Source: Streptomyces violaceusniger (GTDB lineage: Bacteria; Actinomycetota; Actinomycetes; Streptomycetales; Streptomycetaceae). From it: a stretch of 64,000 nt of DNA. This document shows, one piece after another, positions 34,878-45,149 of this stretch. The notes beneath the pieces are model-generated. The model did no database searches, was not told the origin of the DNA, and worked only from the letters and a program-made list of their open reading frames with translations. The stretch lies in NCBI GenBank assembly GCA_005405945.1, contig BJHW01000001.1, forward strand, positions 8,618,001 through 8,682,000. Direction: 5' to 3'. Both the position numbers and the translations under genes were made by a program. Position 1 is the stretch's first letter, and the number at the start of each line of letters is the position of its first letter.

Positions 34878-36407
34878 ATGGCACCGGCACCACCCGACCC
34901 GCGCCCACTCCTCACCATGTCCGCGATCACCAAGTCCTTCCCCGGCGTACGGGCCCTGGACGGCGTCGACCTCGATGTCGCAGCGGGCGAGGTGCACTGT
35001 CTGCTCGGCCAGAACGGCGCGGGCAAGTCCACCCTCATCAAGGTGGTCGCCGGGGCGCACCAGCCCGACAGCGGCGAGATCCGCTGGCGCGGCGAACCGG
35101 TCACCCTCAAATCGCCCATCGCCGCCATGCGCCTCGGCATCGCCACCATCTACCAGGAACTCGACCTGGTGGAGGGGCTGTCCGTCGCCGAGAACGTCTT
35201 CCTCGGCCATGAGATGGCCACCGGCGGCTTCGTCCGGTCCCGCGCGGCCCGCACCGCCACCGCCGCCCTCCTCGCCCGGCTCGGGCACCCCGAGATCGAC
35301 CCGGGGCGGCTGGTGGGGGACCTCTCCGCGGCCGGGCAGCAGATCGTCTCGATGGCCCGCGCGCTCTCCCACGACGTCCGGCTGATCGTGATGGACGAGC
35401 CGTCCGCGGCCCTCGACCCCGACGAGGTGGACAACCTCTTCCGCATCGTCGGCGATCTCACCGCCGCCGGGGTCTCCGTCGTGTACATCTCGCACCGGCT
35501 GGAGGAGATCCGCCGGATCGGCGACCGCGTCACCGTGCTCAAGGACGGCCGCGCCGCGGCCCGCGGGCTGCCCGCGCGCACCACCCCGACCCGCGAGATC
35601 GTGGCCCTGATGACGGGCCGGGACGTGGAGTACGCGTTCCCGCGCCGCTCCACGGCACCGTCGGTCGCCTCCGCCACGCCCGTGCTGCGGCTGGAGAACC
35701 TCGGCCGGGCGGGGGAGTTCGAGCCGATCGACCTCGAGGTGGCGCCCGGCGAGATCGTCGGGCTCGCCGGGCTCGTCGGCTCCGGGCGGTCCGAGATCCT
35801 GGAGACCGTCTACGGCGCCCGCCGCCCCACCTCGGGCCGGGTCCTGGTGGACGGCCGCCCGCTGCGCCCCGGCAGTGTGACCGCCGCCGTGCGCGCCGGG
35901 CTCGGCCTCGCCCCCGAGGAGCGCAAGGCGCAGGCGCTGCTGATGCTGGAGTCCGTCACCCGCAATGTCTCGGTCTCCTCGCTGACCCGCTTCTCCCGCG
36001 CCGGATGGGTGGACCGCGGCGCGGAGCGGGCGGCGGCCCGCCGGTGCGTCCGCGATCTGTCGCTGCACCCCGACGACCCGGAGCGGCCGGTGCGCACCCT
36101 GTCCGGCGGCAATCAGCAGAAGGCCGTACTGGCCCGCTGGCTGCTGCGCGGCTGCCGGGTGCTGCTGCTGGACGAGCCGACGCGCGGGGTGGACGTCGGC
36201 GCCCGCGCCGAGCTGTACGCCGTGATCCGCCGACTCGCCGACGACGGCATGGCCGTCCTCCTCGTCTCCAGCGAACTGCCCGAAGTCCTGGGCCTCGCCG
36301 ACCGGGTGCTGGTGCTCCGCGAGGGCCGCGTCGTCCATACGGCGCCCGCGCGGGAGCTGGACGAGCACCGAGTCCTCGATCTCGTCATGGAAGGGAGCCC
36401 GTCGTGA
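34878..36407 (+). CDS. Sugar ABC transporter ATP-binding protein (RbsA-like)
   Basis: The energising subunit of a monosaccharide importer: 509 residues with two ABC domains. The first has Walker A GQNGAGKS, signature-like LSAAGQQIVSMARAL and Walker B LIVMDEPSA. The second has a degenerate P-loop GLVGSGRSE but a proper LSGGNQQK signature and LLLDEPTRGVDVG. This duplicated layout is that of the CUT2 (ribose/xylose/inositol-type) family. ATG 34878 follows CGAGGAGG. It overlaps the permease start (GTGA). Confidence 0.93.
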   Translation: MAPAPPDPRPLLTMSAITKSFPGVRALDGVDLDVAAGEVHCLLGQNGAGKSTLIKVVAGAHQPDSGEIRWRGEPVTLKSPIAAMRLGIATIYQELDLVEGLSVAENVFLGHEMATGGFVRSRAARTATAALLARLGHPEIDPGRLVGDLSAAGQQIVSMARALSHDVRLIVMDEPSAALDPDEVDNLFRIVGDLTAAGVSVVYISHRLEEIRRIGDRVTVLKDGRAAARGLPARTTPTREIVALMTGRDVEYAFPRRSTAPSVASATPVLRLENLGRAGEFEPIDLEVAPGEIVGLAGLVGSGRSEILETVYGARRPTSGRVLVDGRPLRPGSVTAAVRAGLGLAPEERKAQALLMLESVTRNVSVSSLTRFSRAGWVDRGAERAAARRCVRDLSLHPDDPERPVRTLSGGNQQKAVLARWLLRGCRVLLLDEPTRGVDVGARAELYAVIRRLADDGMAVLLVSSELPEVLGLADRVLVLREGRVVHTAPARELDEHRVLDLVMEGSPS

Positions 36408-37480
36408 ATTCACCCGGGAGCAGGCCGGCGTCCCCGCCCCCGGCCGACCCCGCCCCGGTACCGGGCGCGGGCGCCACGCTGACGGCCGGTCCGGTCGGCA
36501 AGCCGCCGGCCGGCCGCACCGACACCGATCCGCTGAGCAGGCTGCGGCGCCTGGCCGACCTGCGCAACCTCTCCCTCGTCGGGGTGCTGGCGGTGCTGAT
36601 CGCCGTCGGCGGCTTCACCAAGCCCGACGAGTTCCTCAGTACCGACAACCTCCAGCTCGTGCTCACCCAGGCGTCCGTCATCGGCGTCGTCACCGTCGGC
36701 GTGACCTTCGTCATCACCAGCGGCGGCATCGATCTGTCGGTCGGCGCCATCGTCGCGCTGGCCTCGGTGTGGGCCACCACGGTCGCCACCCAGGACTACG
36801 GACTGGGCGGCATCCTGCTGTGCGCGGTCCTGGTGGGGCTCGGCTGCGGACTGGTCAACGGGGTGCTCATCGCGTACGGCGGGATGGTCCCGTTCATCGC
36901 CACTCTCGCGATGCTCGCCTCCGCCCGCGGCCTGGCCCTCCATATCAGCGACGGCAAGACCCAGGTCGTCACCGTCAACCAGGTCCTGGACCTCGGGCTC
37001 CCGGACGCCTACGTCCTCGGCATACCGCCGCTGGTGATGATCTTCGCCGCCGTGACCGTGGTCGGCTGGCTGGTGTTCAACCGCACCACCTTCGGCCGGC
37101 GCACGGTGGCCATCGGCGGCAACGCGGAGGCGGCCCGGCTCGCGGGCATCGATGTCCGGCGGCAGCGGCTGCTGCTGTATCTGCTCTCCGGGCTGTGCTG
37201 CGGTGTCGCCGCCTTCATGCTGGTCGTCCTCACCGGATCGGGCCAGAACACCAACGGCAACCTCTACGAACTCGACGCCATCGCCGCCGCGATCATCGGC
37301 GGCACGCTGCTCAGCGGCGGCCGCGGCACCATCACCGGCTCCGTCCTCGGCGTCCTCGTCTTCACCACCATCACCAATCTGTTCGCCCTGAACAACCTTC
37401 AGAGCGATGTCCAGCAGATCGCCAAGGGCGCGATCATCGTCGCCGCCGTCCTGGTACAGAAGGGTCGTTCGACGCCATGA
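36404..37480 (+). CDS. Sugar ABC transporter permease (CUT2 type)
   Basis: The membrane channel of the importer: 358 residues with about eight to ten helices after a hydrophilic N-terminal 55 residues. BPD_transp_2 features include the TSGGIDLSVGAIVALASV segment and NLYELDAIAAAIIGGTLLSGGRGT near the C-terminus, typical of RbsC-like permeases. GTG 36404 overlaps the ATPase stop; the stop overlaps the binding-protein start (ATGA). Confidence 0.92.
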   Translation: MNSPGSRPASPPPADPAPVPGAGATLTAGPVGKPPAGRTDTDPLSRLRRLADLRNLSLVGVLAVLIAVGGFTKPDEFLSTDNLQLVLTQASVIGVVTVGVTFVITSGGIDLSVGAIVALASVWATTVATQDYGLGGILLCAVLVGLGCGLVNGVLIAYGGMVPFIATLAMLASARGLALHISDGKTQVVTVNQVLDLGLPDAYVLGIPPLVMIFAAVTVVGWLVFNRTTFGRRTVAIGGNAEAARLAGIDVRRQRLLLYLLSGLCCGVAAFMLVVLTGSGQNTNGNLYELDAIAAAIIGGTLLSGGRGTITGSVLGVLVFTTITNLFALNNLQSDVQQIAKGAIIVAAVLVQKGRSTP

Positions 37481-38529
37481 GGTATGCCAAGAGCTCCACC
37501 ACCAGTCGCAGAAACCTCCTCCTGGGCACCGCCGCGGCGGGCGCGCTGTTCGCCGCCGGGTGCACCAGCAACGAGAACAACGACGACGGCGACAACGCCA
37601 AGCAGGCGGCGAACACGGCCGATGACAAGCCCGGTAAGGCGGTCACCATCGGCTTCGCCGGGCCCCAGGCCGACCACGGCTGGCTCAACGCCATCAACGA
37701 GCAGGCCAAGCGGCGCGCCAAGGAGTACAAGGACGTCCACCTGGAGGCCACCGAGGGCTCCAACGACACCGCCCAGCAGATCGGCCAGATCGAGACCCTC
37801 ATCAACAAGAAGGTCGACGTCCTGGTCATCCTGCCCGCCGACGGCAAGGCGCTCACCCAGGTCGGGCTGAAGGCGATGCGGGCGGGCATCCCGGTGGTCA
37901 ACCTCGACCGGATCTTCGCCTCCCCGCAGGCATACCGCTGCTGGATCGGCGGCGACAACTACGGCATGGGCCTCAACGCCGGGCGCTACATCGGCGAGCA
38001 GCTCAAGGGCAAGAAGAACGCCAAGGTCATCGAGTTGGCGGGGATCGACAACCTGGAGCTGACCCGGCAGCGCACCGAGGGCTTCAACGACGCCCTGAAG
38101 AACTACCCCAACATCAAGAAGGTCGGCCGCCAGGCCGCCGAGTTCACGGTCGAGTCGGGCCAGGCGAAGATGGCCCAGCTGCTCCAGGCCCACTCCGACT
38201 TCGACGCCCTGTGGAACCACGACGACGACCAGGGCGTGGGCGCCGAGCGCGCCATCAAGCAGGCCGGGCGCGATGACTTCCTCATGGTCGGCGGCGCGGG
38301 CGCCAAGCACGCCATGGACGCCATCAAGGCCGACAACAGCGTGCTGAAGGCCACCGTGCTCTACCCGCCCACCATGGCCGCCTCCGCCATCGACCTCGCC
38401 CGCGCGCTCGGCCAGGGCAAGGGCGTCGGCGGTCTCGCGGAGCTGGAGATCCCGGCCTCCCTCACCCTCTACTCCGCCGTCGTCACCAAGGACAACGTGG
38501 ACGAATACCTCCCCACGGGATTCAGCTGA
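37477..38529 (+). CDS. Sugar-binding lipoprotein of the ABC importer
   Basis: A periplasmic-binding-protein-like fold (type 1, Peripla_BP_4) of 350 residues that captures the sugar outside the membrane. The N-terminus has a twin-arginine (RRNLLLG) and a lipobox ending in Cys (LFAAGC), so it is probably a Tat-exported lipoprotein. Ligand-domain segments QIETLINKKVDVLVILPADGKAL and GGDNYGMGLNAGRYIGEQL are those of ribose/inositol-type binding proteins. The sugar is not identified; a myo-inositol or keto-sugar would fit the neighbouring dehydrogenase and isomerase. Confidence 0.92.
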   Translation: MRYAKSSTTSRRNLLLGTAAAGALFAAGCTSNENNDDGDNAKQAANTADDKPGKAVTIGFAGPQADHGWLNAINEQAKRRAKEYKDVHLEATEGSNDTAQQIGQIETLINKKVDVLVILPADGKALTQVGLKAMRAGIPVVNLDRIFASPQAYRCWIGGDNYGMGLNAGRYIGEQLKGKKNAKVIELAGIDNLELTRQRTEGFNDALKNYPNIKKVGRQAAEFTVESGQAKMAQLLQAHSDFDALWNHDDDQGVGAERAIKQAGRDDFLMVGGAGAKHAMDAIKADNSVLKATVLYPPTMAASAIDLARALGQGKGVGGLAELEIPASLTLYSAVVTKDNVDEYLPTGFS

Positions 38530-38589
38530 GCCCGATTGAGGGCCAGACCCCCCACCTCGCGTCGGTTTGCGATCGTCAGAAGGAGTCCC

Positions 38590-39779
38590 ATGGAAATTCC
38601 TGAAGGGAAGACACTCGGCGTCGGCATGGTCGGCTACGCCTTCATGGGCGCCGCCCACTCCCAGGGTTGGCGTACCGTCGGCCGTGTCTTCGACCTCCCC
38701 GCCCGCCCCGCGATGTCCGCCGTCTGCGGGCGCGACGCGGACGCCGTACGGGCCGCCGCGGACCGGCACGGCTGGGCCGCCGCCGAAACCGACTGGCGGG
38801 CGCTGATCGCCCGGGACGATGTGCAGGTCGTCGACGTCTGCACCCCCGGCGACAGCCATGCCGAGATCGCCGTCGCGGCCCTGGAGGCGGGCAAGCACGT
38901 GCTGTGCGAGAAGCCGCTCGCCAACTCCGTGGCCGAGGCGGAGACCATGGTGGAGGCGGCGCGGCGGGCGCGGGAGCGCGGCCTGGTGGCGATGGTGGGC
39001 TTCAACTACCGCCGCGCGCCCGCGATCGCGTACGCCCGCCGGATGGTGGCGGACGGGCGGATCGGCGTGCTGCGGCACGTCCGGGTCACCTATCTCCAGG
39101 ACTGGATCGTCGACCCGGAGTACCCCCTGGTGTGGCGGCTGCGGCGGGAGTACGCGGGCTCCGGCGCCCTCGGCGACCTGGGCTCGCACATCGTCGACCT
39201 GGCGCAGCATCTGGCCGGGGAGCGGCTGATCGGCGTCTCGGCGCTCACCGAGACGTTCATCCGGGAGCGGCCGCTGCCCGCCGGGGCGGTGGCGGGGCTC
39301 GGCGGCTCCGGGGCGGGCGGGGCGGCGCGCGGACCGGTGACGGTCGATGACGCGGCGCTGTTCACCGGGCGGTTCGGCTCCGGTGCGGTGGCCTCCTTCG
39401 AGGCCAGCCGGTTCGCCGCGGGCCGTAAGAACTCGCTCCGGATCGAGCTCAACGGCGATCGCGGTTCGCTCGCCTTCGATCTGGAACGCCTCAACGAACT
39501 GTCCTTCCACGACCACACCGAGCCCGCCATCGACTCCGGCTTCCGCCGGATCCTGGTGACCGAGCCCGAGCACCCCTACCTCGAGGGGTGGTGGCCGCCG
39601 GGCCACGCCCTCGGCTACGAGCACACCTTCGTCCACCAGGCGCGGGACATGGTGCTCGCGATCGCCGACGGAACCGGCCCCGAGCCGTCCTTCGAGGACG
39701 GGCTGCAGGTGCAGCGGGTGCTGGCCGCCGTGGAGGAGAGCGCGGAGAAGAACTGCGTCTACACCCCGTACCCGTCTGA
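38590..39779 (+). CDS. Gfo/Idh/MocA-family sugar dehydrogenase (stop restored by one base)
   Basis: A sugar or inositol oxidoreductase of about 396 residues: N-terminal Rossmann fold (GVGMVGYAFMGAAHSQGW), the conserved lysine in HVLCEKPLANS, and the C-terminal alpha/beta domain with GDLGSHIVDLAQHLAG. As sequenced, the frame runs on into the next gene, giving a 736-residue fusion. The junction, however, reads CCGTCTGAGGAGGAGG-ATG, a stop plus ribosome site in the wrong phase. One missing base at about 39771-39776 would make TGA (39777-39779) the true stop. Given the same type of loss elsewhere I annotate two genes. ATG 38590 follows AAGGAG. Confidence 0.85.
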
Positions 39780-39792
39780 GGAGGAGGCCGGA

Positions 39793-40800
39793 ATGCCCAG
39801 ACCCTTCACGCTCTTCACCGGCCAGTGGGCCGACCTTCCCCTGGAGGAGGTGTGCCGGCTGGCCCGTGACTTCGGTTACGACGGCCTGGAACTCGCCTGC
39901 TGGGGCGACCACTTCGAGGTGGACCGGGCGCTCGGCGAGCCCGGCTATCTGGACGGGCGGCGCGAGCTGCTGGAGAAGTACGGCCTCACGTGCTGGGCCA
40001 TCTCCAACCACCTGGTCGGCCAGGCCGTGTGCGACTCACCCATCGACGAGCGCCACAAGGCCATCGTGCCCGCCCGGATCTGGGGCGACGGCGACGCGGA
40101 GGGGGTCCGGCGGCGGGCCGCCGCCGAGATGGCCGACACCGCACGCGCCGCGGCCGCCTTCGGGGTCCGCACCGTCATCGGCTTCACCGGCTCCTCCATC
40201 TGGCATCTGGTGGCGATGTTCCCGCCGGTGGTGCCGGGGATGATCGAGCGGGGCTACGAGGACTTCGCCGAGCGCTGGAACCCGATCCTCGACGTCTTCG
40301 ACGCCGAGGGCGTGCGCTTCGCCCACGAGGTGCACCCCAGCGAGATCGCCTACGACTACTGGACCACCCACCAGGCCCTGGAGGCCGTGAACCACCGCCC
40401 CGCCTTCGGGCTCAACTTCGACCCCAGCCACTTCGTCTGGCAGGACCTGGACCCCGTCGGCTTCCTGTGGGACTTCCGGGACCGGATCTACCACGTGGAC
40501 TGCAAGGAGGCCCGGAAGCGGCTGGACGGCCGCAACGGCCGCCTCGGCTCCCATCTGCCCTGGGGCGATCCCCGCCGCGGCTGGGACTTCGTCTCCGCGG
40601 GCCATGGCGATGTGCCGTGGGAGGACGTCTTCCGGATGCTGCGCTCGATCGGGTACGACGGTCCGGTGTCGGTCGAGTGGGAGGACGCCGGGATGGACCG
40701 GCTCACCGGCGCCCCGGAGGCGCTGGCCCGGCTGAAGCACTTCGACTTCGACCCGCCGACGGCGTCGTTCGACGCGGCGTTCGGCGGCGGAGACAAGTAG
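39793..40800 (+). CDS. TIM-barrel sugar phosphate isomerase/epimerase
   Basis: A 335-residue xylose-isomerase-like barrel. Metal-ligand positions are visible: HEVHPSEIAYD (Glu), GLNFDPSHFVWQ (Asp, His), VDCKEA and the final VSVEWEDAG (Glu). Together with the Gfo/Idh/MocA dehydrogenase it forms the usual pair that oxidises and isomerises or cleaves a sugar, inositol or 3-keto-glycoside taken up by the adjacent importer. ATG 39793 follows GGAGGAGG at six bases. The frame with the preceding gene is continuous in this sequence, probably by error. Confidence 0.85.
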   Translation: MPRPFTLFTGQWADLPLEEVCRLARDFGYDGLELACWGDHFEVDRALGEPGYLDGRRELLEKYGLTCWAISNHLVGQAVCDSPIDERHKAIVPARIWGDGDAEGVRRRAAAEMADTARAAAAFGVRTVIGFTGSSIWHLVAMFPPVVPGMIERGYEDFAERWNPILDVFDAEGVRFAHEVHPSEIAYDYWTTHQALEAVNHRPAFGLNFDPSHFVWQDLDPVGFLWDFRDRIYHVDCKEARKRLDGRNGRLGSHLPWGDPRRGWDFVSAGHGDVPWEDVFRMLRSIGYDGPVSVEWEDAGMDRLTGAPEALARLKHFDFDPPTASFDAAFGGGDK

Positions 40801-40884
40801 CCCGGCTCCGGCCAGGATCGGATCCGGCTGCGGTCAAGGTCCGGCCCGGCCCGTCCGGGCATCGAGGACCCGCCCCAAGGGCCC

Positions 40885-40919
40885 CTGGGTGGGGGACCGC
40901 ACACCGCGCCCCCACCCAG
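40885..40919 (+). terminator. Hairpin ending the importer/isomerase operon
   Basis: Perfect 11-base arms, CTGGGTGGGGG and its complement, enclose a 13-base loop and lie 85 bases after the isomerase stop, immediately before the next promoter block. Confidence 0.75.
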
Positions 40920-40920
40920 C

Positions 40921-40998
40921 TTTGTCCTGGCCGTGGATGAAGAGGCAGCTGTTTTGTGTCAAAGGGGTTTCCGGACCGGACAAACCCCGCTACGGTCC
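40921..40998 (+). promoter_or_regulatory. Sugar-dehydrogenase promoter, same architecture as the ROK promoter
   Basis: TTTGTCCTG (40921), the palindrome TTTG-TGT-CAAA (40953-40963) and GACAAACCCCGCTACGGTCC (40979-40998) match the ROK promoter at identical offsets (0, +32, +58). TTTGTCC and GGACAAA also form a long-range inverted repeat. A common regulator, plausibly the ROK protein, would bind both. Confidence 0.65.
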
Positions 40999-41125
40999 TT
41001 GAGATGTACCGGTCACATAGGGCCCCTCGCCTCGGACCGGTCATCCCGGCGCGACGGCGCGCGCCTGTGCCAGTCACGGCGGCCTCACGGCTCGCCCGTA
41101 CCCCCTCTTTCCACGGAGGATCAGC

Positions 41126-43569
41126 GTGCACAGGAAAAGGCTTCGACTGCGCGGACCCCTCGCGCTCGTCACGAGCGCACTGCTCGTCGGCGCGGGGCTC
41201 GCCTTCACCGCTCCGCCGGCGGGCGCGGATCAACCCGCCGCGGACGCCGAGCAGTTCCAGCAGGTCACCCTCGCCAAGGGAGTCGAGGAGACCGGTGAGC
41301 CCATGACGCTCGCCGTGCTCCCCGACCGCTCCGTGCTGCACACCTCGCGCGACGGCACCCTGTGGCTGACCGACGCCACGGGCGAGACCAAGGTGTCCGG
41401 CAAGCTGCCGGTCTACTCGCACGACGAAGAAGGGCTCCAGGGCGTCGGCGTCGATCCCGGCTTCGCCGACAACCGCGCCATCTACCTGTACTACGCGCCC
41501 CCGCTCGACACCCCCGCCGGTGACGCCCCCAACGAGGGCACGGCCGCCGACTTCGCCAAGTTCGACGGCGTCAACCGCCTCTCCCGCTTCACCCTCAACG
41601 CCGACGGCACCCTGAACACCGGCAGCGAGAAGAAGGTGCTCGACGTCCCCGCGTCCCGCGGTATCTGCTGCCACGTGGGCGGCGACATCGACTTCGACGC
41701 CGACGGCAACCTGTACCTCTCCACCGGCGACGACACCAACCCGTTCGCCTCCGACGGCTTCACCCCCATCGACGAGCGGGAGAACCGCAACCCCGCCTAT
41801 GACGCCCGGCGCTCCGCGGGCAACAGCAACGACCTGCGCGGCAAGATCCTCCGGATCAAGGTGGCCGACGACGGCTCGTACACCGTCCCGGACGGCAACC
41901 TCTTCGCGCCCGGCACCGAGAAGACCCGGCCCGAGATCTACGCGATGGGCTTCCGCAACCCCTTCCGGATCAGCGTCGACAAGCCGACCGGCACGGTCTA
42001 CGTCGGTGACTACGGACCGGACGCCGGAGCCGCCAACCCCGAGCGCGGCCCCGGTGGCGCGGTCGAGTTCGCCCGGGTGACCAAGCCCGGCAACTACGGC
42101 TGGCCGTACTGCATCGCCGACAACAAGCCGTACCGCGACTACGACTTCGCCACCGGCACCTCCGGCCCGGCCTTCGACTGCGCCGCGCCCGAGAACACCT
42201 CGCGGTACAACACCGGGCTCACCGATCTGCCGCCCGCCCAGCCCGCCTGGATCCCGTACGACAACGACTCCGTGCCCGAGTTCGGCTCCGGCTCCGAGTC
42301 GCCGATGGCCGGGCCGGTCTACCGCTACGACGCCTCGCTCGACTCCCCGGTGAAGTTCCCGGAAGTCTACGACGGGAACTTCTTCGCGGGGGAGTTCGGC
42401 CGCCAGTGGATCAAGCGGATCGAGCAGGGTGCCGACGGGGCCGTGCAGAAGATCAACGACTTCCCGTGGTCCGGCACCCAGGTCATGGACTCGGCCTTCG
42501 GCCCGGACGGCGCGTTGTACGTCCTCGACTACGGCCTCGGCTACTTCAACGGCGACGAGCACTCCGCGCTCTACCGGATCGAGAACGCCACCGACGGCCA
42601 CTCGCCCATCGCCGAGGCGAGCGCCGACCGCACCTCCGGCAAGGCGCCCATGAAGGTCGCCTTCTCCTCGGCGGGCACCTCGGACGCCGACGGCGACGCC
42701 CTCAGCTACCACTGGGACTTCGGCGACGGCACGACCTCCGCCGCCACCAACCCCACCCACACCTACAAGAAGAACGGCACCTTCACCGCGACCCTCACCG
42801 TCAAGGACCCCACCGGCCGCACCGCCAGCGCCAATGTGCACCTGACGGTCGGCAACACCGCGCCCAAGGTGTCGCTGCAACTGCCCGCAGACGGCCAGCT
42901 GTTCAGCTTCGGCGACGAGGTGCCGTTCAAGGTCAGGGTGACCGACCCGGAGGACGGGACCGTCGACTGCGCCAAGGTCAAGGTCACCTACATCCTCGGC
43001 CATGACAGCCACGGCCACCCCGTCACCTCGGCGAACGGCTGCTCCGGCACCATCAAGACCAACGCGGACGGCGAGCACGACCCCAACGCCAACATCTTCG
43101 GGGTCTTCGACGCCGAGTACACCGACGGCGGCGGGGCGGCCAGCCGCCGCTGACCACCCACGACCAGTCCATCGTCCAGCCCAAGCACCGGCAGGCCGAA
43201 CACTACGACGACAGCCAGGGCGTCTCGGTGATCAACCACACCCCGGCCAACGGCGGCAAGACGGTCGGCAACATCGAGAACGGGGACTGGATCTCCTTCA
43301 CCCCGTATGTGCTGGGCAACGCCAAGAACTTCACCGCACGGGTCTCCTCGGCGGGCGCCGGCGGCACGCTGGAGATCCGCAGCGGCTCCCCGACCGGACG
43401 GCTGCTCGGCACCGTCACCGTGCCGGTGACCGGTGACTGGGAGACCTTCCAGGACGTCAAGACGACGCTGACGAAGCCGCCGACCGGTACCACCACCCTG
43501 TCCCTCGTCTTCAAGGGCGGTGCGGGAGCGCTCTTCGACGTGGACGACTTCACGATCGGCACCGGCTGA
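41126..43569 (+). CDS. Secreted PQQ-type sugar dehydrogenase with PKD and carbohydrate-binding domains, apparent frameshift
   Basis: An exported protein of about 814 residues after adding one G at 43133-43136. Residues 1-35 are a Sec signal. About 45-470 is a soluble glucose/sorbosone-dehydrogenase beta-propeller (ICCHVGGDIDFDADGNLYLSTGDDTNPF, GKILRIKV, YAMGFRNPFRI). About 490-575 is a PKD domain (SYHWDFGDGTTSAATNPTHTYKKNG). The rest, in the next frame, reads LTTHDQSIVQPKHRQAEHYDDSQGV...VFKGGAGALFDVDDFTIGTG, a CBM6-like carbohydrate-binding module. GTG 41126 follows GGAGGATC. It probably oxidises sugars or binds polysaccharide outside the cell. The following ThuA/DUF1080 gene is 68 bases away and likely co-transcribed. 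Confidence 0.85.
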
Positions 43570-43637
43570 CGACCGGGGCCGGGGCGGCGGCCGCGCACGG
43601 TCGCCGCCCCGGCCCGGGAGGAAGGAGCACGACGGTT

Positions 43638-45097
43638 ATGCACCCGCACACCTCTCCGCACTCCAGACCCGACTCCGGCTCGGGCGCCCCTTCCGGGCGC
43701 GGGCCCGAACCCGCATCCGGGCGCCGCTCCGGATCGCGTGGGGCGCGGCTCGCCGCCGTCGGGGCCACGCTGCTGCTCGCCCTGACGGCCCTGCCCGCCG
43801 CCGCGTCCGGGGCCGCCCCCTCCGGCGCCGCCGACGACCGGGTGCTGGTCTTCTCCAAGACGGCCGGCTTCCGCCATGACTCGATCCCCGACGGCATCGC
43901 CGCCATCAAGGAACTCGGCGCGCAGGGCGGCTTCGCCGTGGACACCACCGAGGACGGCGCCGCCTTCACCCCCGACAACCTCGCCCGCTACGACGCCGTC
44001 GTCTTCCTCTCCACGACCGGCGACGTCCTCGACACCGCCCAGCAGTCCGCGTTCGAGGGCTATGTGCGGGCGGGCGGCGGCTACGTCGGCGTCCACGCGG
44101 CCGCCGACACCGAGTACGACTGGCCCTTCTACGAGGGCCTGGTCGGGGCGTACTTCCAGTCCCACCCCGCGATCCAGAAGGCCACCGTGGACGTCGAGGA
44201 CCGGGCCAACCCCGCGACCGCGCATCTGGCGCCGACGTGGGAGCGGACGGATGAGTGGTACAACTACCGCACCAACCCGAGGGAGCGGGTGCGGGTCCTC
44301 GCCACGCTCGACGAATCCTCGTACCAGGGCGGCGCGATGGGCGAGGACCACCCCATCTCCTGGTGCCAGCAGTACCGGGGCGGCCGCGCCTTCTACACCG
44401 GCTTCGGCCACACCAAGGAGTCCTACGCCGACCCCGCCTTCCGGCAGCACCTGCTCGGCGGCATCCGCTACGCCACCGGCGCCGCCCACGCCGACTGCCG
44501 GCCCGAGCAGGGCTACCGCCCGCTCTTCGACGGCACCTCGACGGACGGCTGGAAGCAGGCGGGCCCCGGGAGCTTCACCCTCGACACCTCGTCCGGGACC
44601 CTCACCTCGACCGGCGGCATGGGGATGCTCTGGTACCAGGCGCGCGAGCTGGGCTCGTACTCGCTCAAGCTGGACTGGAAGATGGCGGGCGACGACAACT
44701 CCGGCGTCTTCGTCGGCTTCCCGGCCTCCGACGACCCCTGGTCGGCGGTCGACAACGGCTATGAGGTGCAGATCGACGCCACGGACACCCCCGACCACAC
44801 CACCGGCTCGGTCTACGGCTTCCAGTCCGCGGACCTCGCCAAGCGGGACGCGGCGCTGAACCCGCCGGGGAGTGGAACACGTACGAGATCCGGGTGCAGG
44901 GCGAGCGGCTGCGGATCTGGCTCAACGGCGTGAAGATCAACGACTTCACCAACCGGGACCCGGCGCGCAGCCTGCTCCAGGGCTACGTCGGCATCCAGAA
45001 CCACGGAGAGGGGGACGAGGTCTCCTTCCGCGACATCCGCGTCAAGGACCTGCCGGCGAAGGGCGGCGGCCACCACCAGCACCACCACGACGGCTAG
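43638..45097 (+). CDS. Exported ThuA-like / 3-keto-disaccharide-hydrolase-domain protein, apparent frameshift
   Basis: About 486 residues after adding one G at 44867-44870 (AALNPPGEWNTYEIRVQGERLRIW). Residues 1-65 include an export signal (LAAVGATLLLALTALPAAASG). About 70-285 is a ThuA-like glutamine-amidotransferase fold (VLVFSKTAGFRHDSIPDGIAAIKELGAQGGFAVDTTED; GGYVGVHAAADTEYDW). About 290-480 is a DUF1080 domain (YRPLFDGTSTDGWKQAGPGSFTLD), the family of 3-keto-disaccharide hydrolases. The tail ends GGGHHQHHHDG, a natural His cluster that may bind metal. It likely processes oxidised disaccharides made by the preceding dehydrogenase; this is inference. Confidence 0.85.
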
Positions 45098-45109
45098 GCG
45101 CCCCCGGTC

Positions 45110-45149
45110 CGCCGTCCCCGACGGCCCGAGGGGAGCCGTGGGGACGGCG
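45110..45149 (+). terminator. Strong hairpin after the ThuA gene
   Basis: Outer arms CGCCGTCCCC / GGGGACGGCG (10 bases) continue after one bulged G into ACGGC / GCCGT, a 15-pair stem starting 13 bases after the stop. It separates the sugar-dehydrogenase unit from the ebo-like operon. Confidence 0.8.

Larger units (their letters stand above)
40801..41125. other. Intergenic region with terminator and promoter block
   Basis: These 325 bases contain the hairpin at 40885-40919 and the promoter block at 40921-40998 described separately. The remaining 130 bases lead to the ribosome site CGGAGGATCAGC before the sugar dehydrogenase. No further gene is seen. Confidence 0.7.

Noticed and set aside
38590..40800. 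Genuine two-domain dehydrogenase-isomerase fusion
   Set aside because: A stop, ribosome site and ATG are preserved at the border one base out of phase.
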